DNA of 40,273 nt from Actinoplanes palleronii (lineage in GTDB: Bacteria > Actinomycetota > Actinomycetes > Mycobacteriales > Micromonosporaceae), in NCBI RefSeq assembly GCF_016862315.1, contig NZ_BOMS01000175.1:1-40273 (forward strand), read 5' to 3'. The position numbers and the translations under genes were made by a program. A model generated the notes under the pieces. That model ran no database searches. It saw nothing but the letters and a program-made list of their open reading frames with translations, and had not been told where the DNA came from. Shown here one piece after another: positions 37,956-40,273 of this stretch. How positions within the stretch are numbered: position 1 is the first letter of the stretch; every line of letters begins with the position of its first letter.

Positions 37956-38141
37956 CTACACGTCCACGTCGACCAGGTAGCCGGACCTGTGACGTGGGGC
38001 AGGTCGGTAGGTGTCTACCACACGCAACCGTACTTCTTCCTCAGGGCGCAGCAGGCGAGCGTAGAACCGCTTGGGCGGGGCGTCCACCATCCGCTGGAAG
38101 TTAGCACGGGACAAAGCCGCTGAGGGGTCGCGCGGGTCCAT
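37956..38141 (-). CDS. Small hypothetical protein (61 aa)
   Basis: ATG 38141 with AAGGGGGTG about 6 nt upstream, to TAG at 37956-37958. The product is basic at the centre and beta-like at the end (NFQRMVDAPPKRFYARLL, RPEEEVRLRVVDTYRPAP, YLVDVDV). It has no membrane helix or Cys. The GC content falls sharply before it. No family recognised. It may be a partner of a mobile element gene, but no support is seen. Confidence 0.4.
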   Translation of the reverse strand: MDPRDPSAALSRANFQRMVDAPPKRFYARLLRPEEEVRLRVVDTYRPAPRHRSGYLVDVDV

Positions 38142-38641
38142 GAGAACACCCCCTTGAAGGGTGAGTAATTGTCAGGTGCCGACAGGTTTTCGCGGGTAGT
38201 AATTCCGCCGACGGCTCGTATCGAACAGCACGTTAACTAATGTTGGCCAACTTCTCAAGCGCGCGAAAAGAATCCACAAAAGAATCGCTCACGCCGTCAT
38301 GTAAGCATCAATCTCGGCGGAACGCCCAAGCCGTCTCTTACTGTGCACCCGAACCAGGGACACTCATTGTGGAACAGTTGCCAAATTTGCCGCGGGGCCG
38401 CCGAGCCGGCCCAGACAATCGACTACGTGCGAGCGGAGGGGAACAACGCGCTCGCCGACATCGTGCGGGCGGTGGTCGGTACTACGAGCAACACGTGCCG
38501 AGCAGACGCCCAGAGACCCCTAGCCTCGGCCCTTCGTCAGTGGTGTCCAGGGACTGGGCCGGAAATGGCTAAGTGCCCTCTGATCAGGCAAAATAGGACT
38601 TGCCAAGGGTCCAATATCCAGTCACGGAAGGCACTTGCGGG
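38142..38641. other. 500-nt AT-richer stretch without a supported gene
   Basis: GC is clearly lower than in the rest (AT-rich runs at 38155-38290, such as GTTAACTAATGTTGGCC). One open frame (38343-38645) contains IDYVRAEGNNALADIVRAVV, helical and coding-like, but its flanks look random and it runs into the IS1380 start, so it may be the stump of a gene cut by that element. Otherwise I see only the leader of the 61-aa gene and, near 38575, a possible left end of the IS1380 element that I could not define. Confidence 0.35.
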
Positions 38642-39265
38642 GTGAGGGCTACCGCAACACGTCCGAAGCTCATCGTGTCCGGGGACGGGCGGGGCGTGGT
38701 CGGTCACGCCGGCGCCCGGCTCCTTGCCGATCTGGCTGACGCAACCGGGTTGACCAGCGTATTAAGCCTCGCTCTGGCCGGGTTACGGCAACGGCAGCGT
38801 GGCCACGATCCCGGCCGGATCGCAGCCGAGCTGGCCGTGATGCTCGCCGACGGCGGCCAGGCCACCGCCGACCTGGCCGTCCTGTGTCATCAGCAGACCC
38901 TGTTCGGCCCGGTCGTCTCCGACCCGACCGCGTGGCGGCTGCTGGCCCACCTCGACGACACAGCACTGACCGATCTGCGCCGCGCCCGGGCACAAGCCCG
39001 TGAGGTCGCCTGGGCCCAGCATGCCGAGACCCGCGGCGACCTGCCCCAGCCGACAGTGGCCGGTCAGTAGATTGGCGGCCCGGTCCTGGACATCGACGCG
39101 ACCATCGTGATCTGCCACTCCGAGAAGGAATCAGCAACCCGCACCTGGAAGAAGACCTTCGGGTTCCATCCGCTGCTGTGCTTCTTGGACAACACTGGCG
39201 AGGCTCTCACCGGACTGCTGCGTGAAAGCCGGGCCGGATCCAACACCCACCGCCGACCACGCAAC
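38642..39265 (+). pseudogene. IS1380 family transposase, amber stop and frameshift, 3' lost
   Basis: From GTG 38642 the frame reads RPKLIVSGDGRGVVGHAGAR, LLADLADATGLTSVLSLALAGLR, then HDPGRIAAELAVMLADGG and REVAWAQHAETRGD: the N-terminal half of actinobacterial IS1380 transposases. A TAG at 39068-39070 replaces an expected Gln (VAGQ-stop-IGG), after which homology goes on in frame with VLDIDATIVICHSEKES and FHPLLCFLDNTGEALTGLL. Near 39246 an extra C breaks SNTTADHAT. The C-terminal third (about 150 aa) is missing and replaced by IS110 sequence. Two lesions plus truncation: not functional. Confidence 0.75.
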
Positions 39266-39649
39266 CCGACCGAAGGCCGCGTCTACTTCGACCGCAAGAA
39301 AGCGGCCGGGAAGACGTCGATGGCAGCAGTGCGGGCGCTGAAACGGCGGCTGCCCGACATCGTCTACCGGCAGATGGTCAACGACGCTACTGCGGCGAAG
39401 GCGACGGGCTCGGGAGGACAGCAGGGAACGTCAACAAACTCCAGCGTGACCAGCTTGCATCCCCACACCGGCTCTTCGGAGAAGTCACTTCCCGAACCCG
39501 CCGACGACAAGCTTAGAACCCCGATGCAACGTCTTGCGCAGAGGGGAGCCAGTTCAGCACGTCTGAACAGCCCTGACGTCAATCACCGAGCGTCACCGCC
39601 AGGCAAATCGCCCGCACCCTCTCGGCGGCAGATGAGGGCGCGCGAGTGA
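39266..39649 (+). pseudogene. IS110 family transposase, C-terminal remnant fused to IS1380
   Basis: In the frame following the IS1380 piece: EGRVYFDRKKAAGKTSMAAV, RALKRRLPDIVYRQMVND, then a Pro/Ser/Thr tail with SSVTSLHPHTGSSEKSLPEP, the usual end of actinobacterial IS110 transposases (Tnp20 domain end plus tail). The junction with the IS1380 part is at about 39260-39266 and happens to be in frame. The reading ends at TGA 39647-39649. The IS110 right end should lie just after, but no repeat identifies it. Confidence 0.65.
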
Positions 39650-40145
39650 CGCTGGTTCGCGCTTCCATTGGCGGGAACTCTTGAACGACGTGCACTTCGT
39701 CGCCCGCACGCAAGCCGGCGTCTGGGTCGGCTGCGGAGCGTTGCACTTCTGACAGGAGCTTGATGAGCCTTGCTATCGGTTCGGCGCCATCGTAGTGAAC
39801 ACGGTGGCCCGCCGCACCGAAGATCAACCGAGTCTCGGCCCTGCTCAACTCGGCCAACATCGCAGCAGCCTCCGGCGCGAGGGCACGGCTGGCGGCGATG
39901 TCGACCTGCGCCGCCAGCGCTTCGATCAATCGGTCCAGGAGAGGACGTCACCGCACACGCTGTCCATCGTTCCCGTCTGCATAGTCGGCCAGCGTCCGGA
40001 GCCTCCGAACTTCATCGATCAATTCACGGTCCGGTGGGACGGACAGAACGGTCAGGCCCGCAGGTCGGGGCTCTGCGCGAGTCAATCGGAGCGCGGTGGC
40101 CAGCCAGGCGCGGAGGTCGGCGAGTTCGCGAGCGGGATCAGGCAC
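39579..40145 (-). pseudogene. Hypothetical gene split by an in-frame TGA
   Basis: Two stretches in one frame are separated only by TGA at 39950-39948. The first, from GTG 40145, gives 65 aa (LADLRAWLATALRLTRAEPR, then LIDEVRRLRTLADYADG). The second continues LLDRLIEALAAQVDIAASRA, LAPEAAAMLAELSRAETRLIFG to 39579. Both are Ala/Leu/Arg-rich helices of like codon use, so one gene with an Arg CGA to TGA change is the simplest reading. Otherwise two genes, the second starting at TTG 39929. The 3' end overlaps the IS110 tail on the other strand. No family recognised. Confidence 0.4.
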
Positions 40146-40233
40146 GTGACAAGTCCGCCAGCGTCGATATCACGGTGCAGCCGGCGGGCGCCCCGCCGTT
40201 TGGTCGGACGCAACCGTGCCCTATCGGCGGCAT
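40138..40233 (-). CDS. Possible small protein (31 aa)
   Basis: ATG 40233 to TGA 40140-40138, overlapping the next start (GTG 40145) by 8 nt. The product contains GHGCVRPNGGAPAGCTVIST and ends LADLSRA. Its overlap with the downstream frame hints at translational coupling. There is no clear ribosome site, and a competing frame is open here too, so this is tentative. Confidence 0.25.
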   Translation of the reverse strand: MPPIGHGCVRPNGGAPAGCTVISTLADLSRA

Positions 40234-40273
40234 GTCCGCGCACGGGCTGGCCGAGTGTCATCACGCGGTGCAC

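Noticed and set aside
40082..40273. Minus-strand frame of 63 codons at the right edge
   Set aside because: Arg-rich, overlapping the better supported frame from GTG 40145; it has no recognisable motif and may be cut by the window edge.
1..40273. tRNA genes as attachment sites for the accessory regions
   Set aside because: Looked near the integrase remnant and IS borders for tRNA-like clover-leaf ends (GTTC-A box, CCA-proximal stems); none found by eye.

Overview
High-GC (about 70 %) chromosomal DNA of a filamentous actinomycete, most likely Micromonosporaceae and plausibly Actinoplanes. Pointers are GTG/TTG starts, an XRE-DUF5753/DUF397 regulatory pair, SAM-methyltransferase, DUF4232 lipoprotein, DivIVA-repeat, SUKH-like and SARP-like genes, and actinobacterial IS110, IS1380 and IS630 sequences. 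No rRNA, tRNA or CRISPR array was recognised. All product calls are by eye from motifs; no database search was run.

Layout. (1) 1-5.6 kb, accessory: a NERD nuclease-like gene, a DUF6624 gene, a complete but frame-disrupted IS630 element with its TA target duplication, a 5'-less ORF, a DUF397/XRE pair and two small unknown proteins. (2) 5.6-14.2 kb, core-like: a membrane LysM/BTAD protein, a tight VTC-DUF4956-CotH operon, a secreted CAP protein, and a redox/stress group (CBS-BON protein divergent from universal stress protein plus flavodoxin) with a DosR-like box in the divergent gap. (3) 14.2-19.1 kb, a decaying accessory island: integrase tail, two head-to-head 5'-truncated genes, an unknown 454-aa gene, an NTF2-like gene, an IS110 5' remnant, a short aminoglycoside phosphotransferase-like piece and a broken DUF2716 gene. 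(4) 19.2-35.4 kb, mostly intact metabolic and regulatory genes: HAD phosphatase, HExxH protein, MFS remnant with a large dyad operator, two LLM flavin monooxygenases, a NADAR/S24-like/unknown operon, SAM methyltransferase, DUF4232 lipoprotein, P450 plus ferredoxin, DivIVA-repeat protein, DesK-type two-component system, PD-(D/E)XK protein, acetate kinase, pectinesterase, and a quinone-oxidoreductase/TetR pair. (5) 35.5-40.3 kb, a second decayed stretch: aldo/keto reductase and AhpD-type remnants head to head, an intact sirtuin, a frameshifted SUKH-like gene, an IS1380-IS110 chimera and a gene split by an in-frame TGA.

Systems worth attention. The NERD gene and the LysM/BTAD gene, 5.6 kb apart and unrelated, share an ungapped 83-nt upstream block (62/83 identical by hand alignment) ending in the same -10-like hexamer at the same place, which suggests a common and apparently unnamed regulon. 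The VTC-DUF4956-CotH operon looks like a phosphate-polymer and protein-kinase module at the membrane; its VTC protein carries an acidic, proline-phased heptapeptide tail. The CBS-BON/USP/flavodoxin group looks like a hypoxia or redostress regulon.
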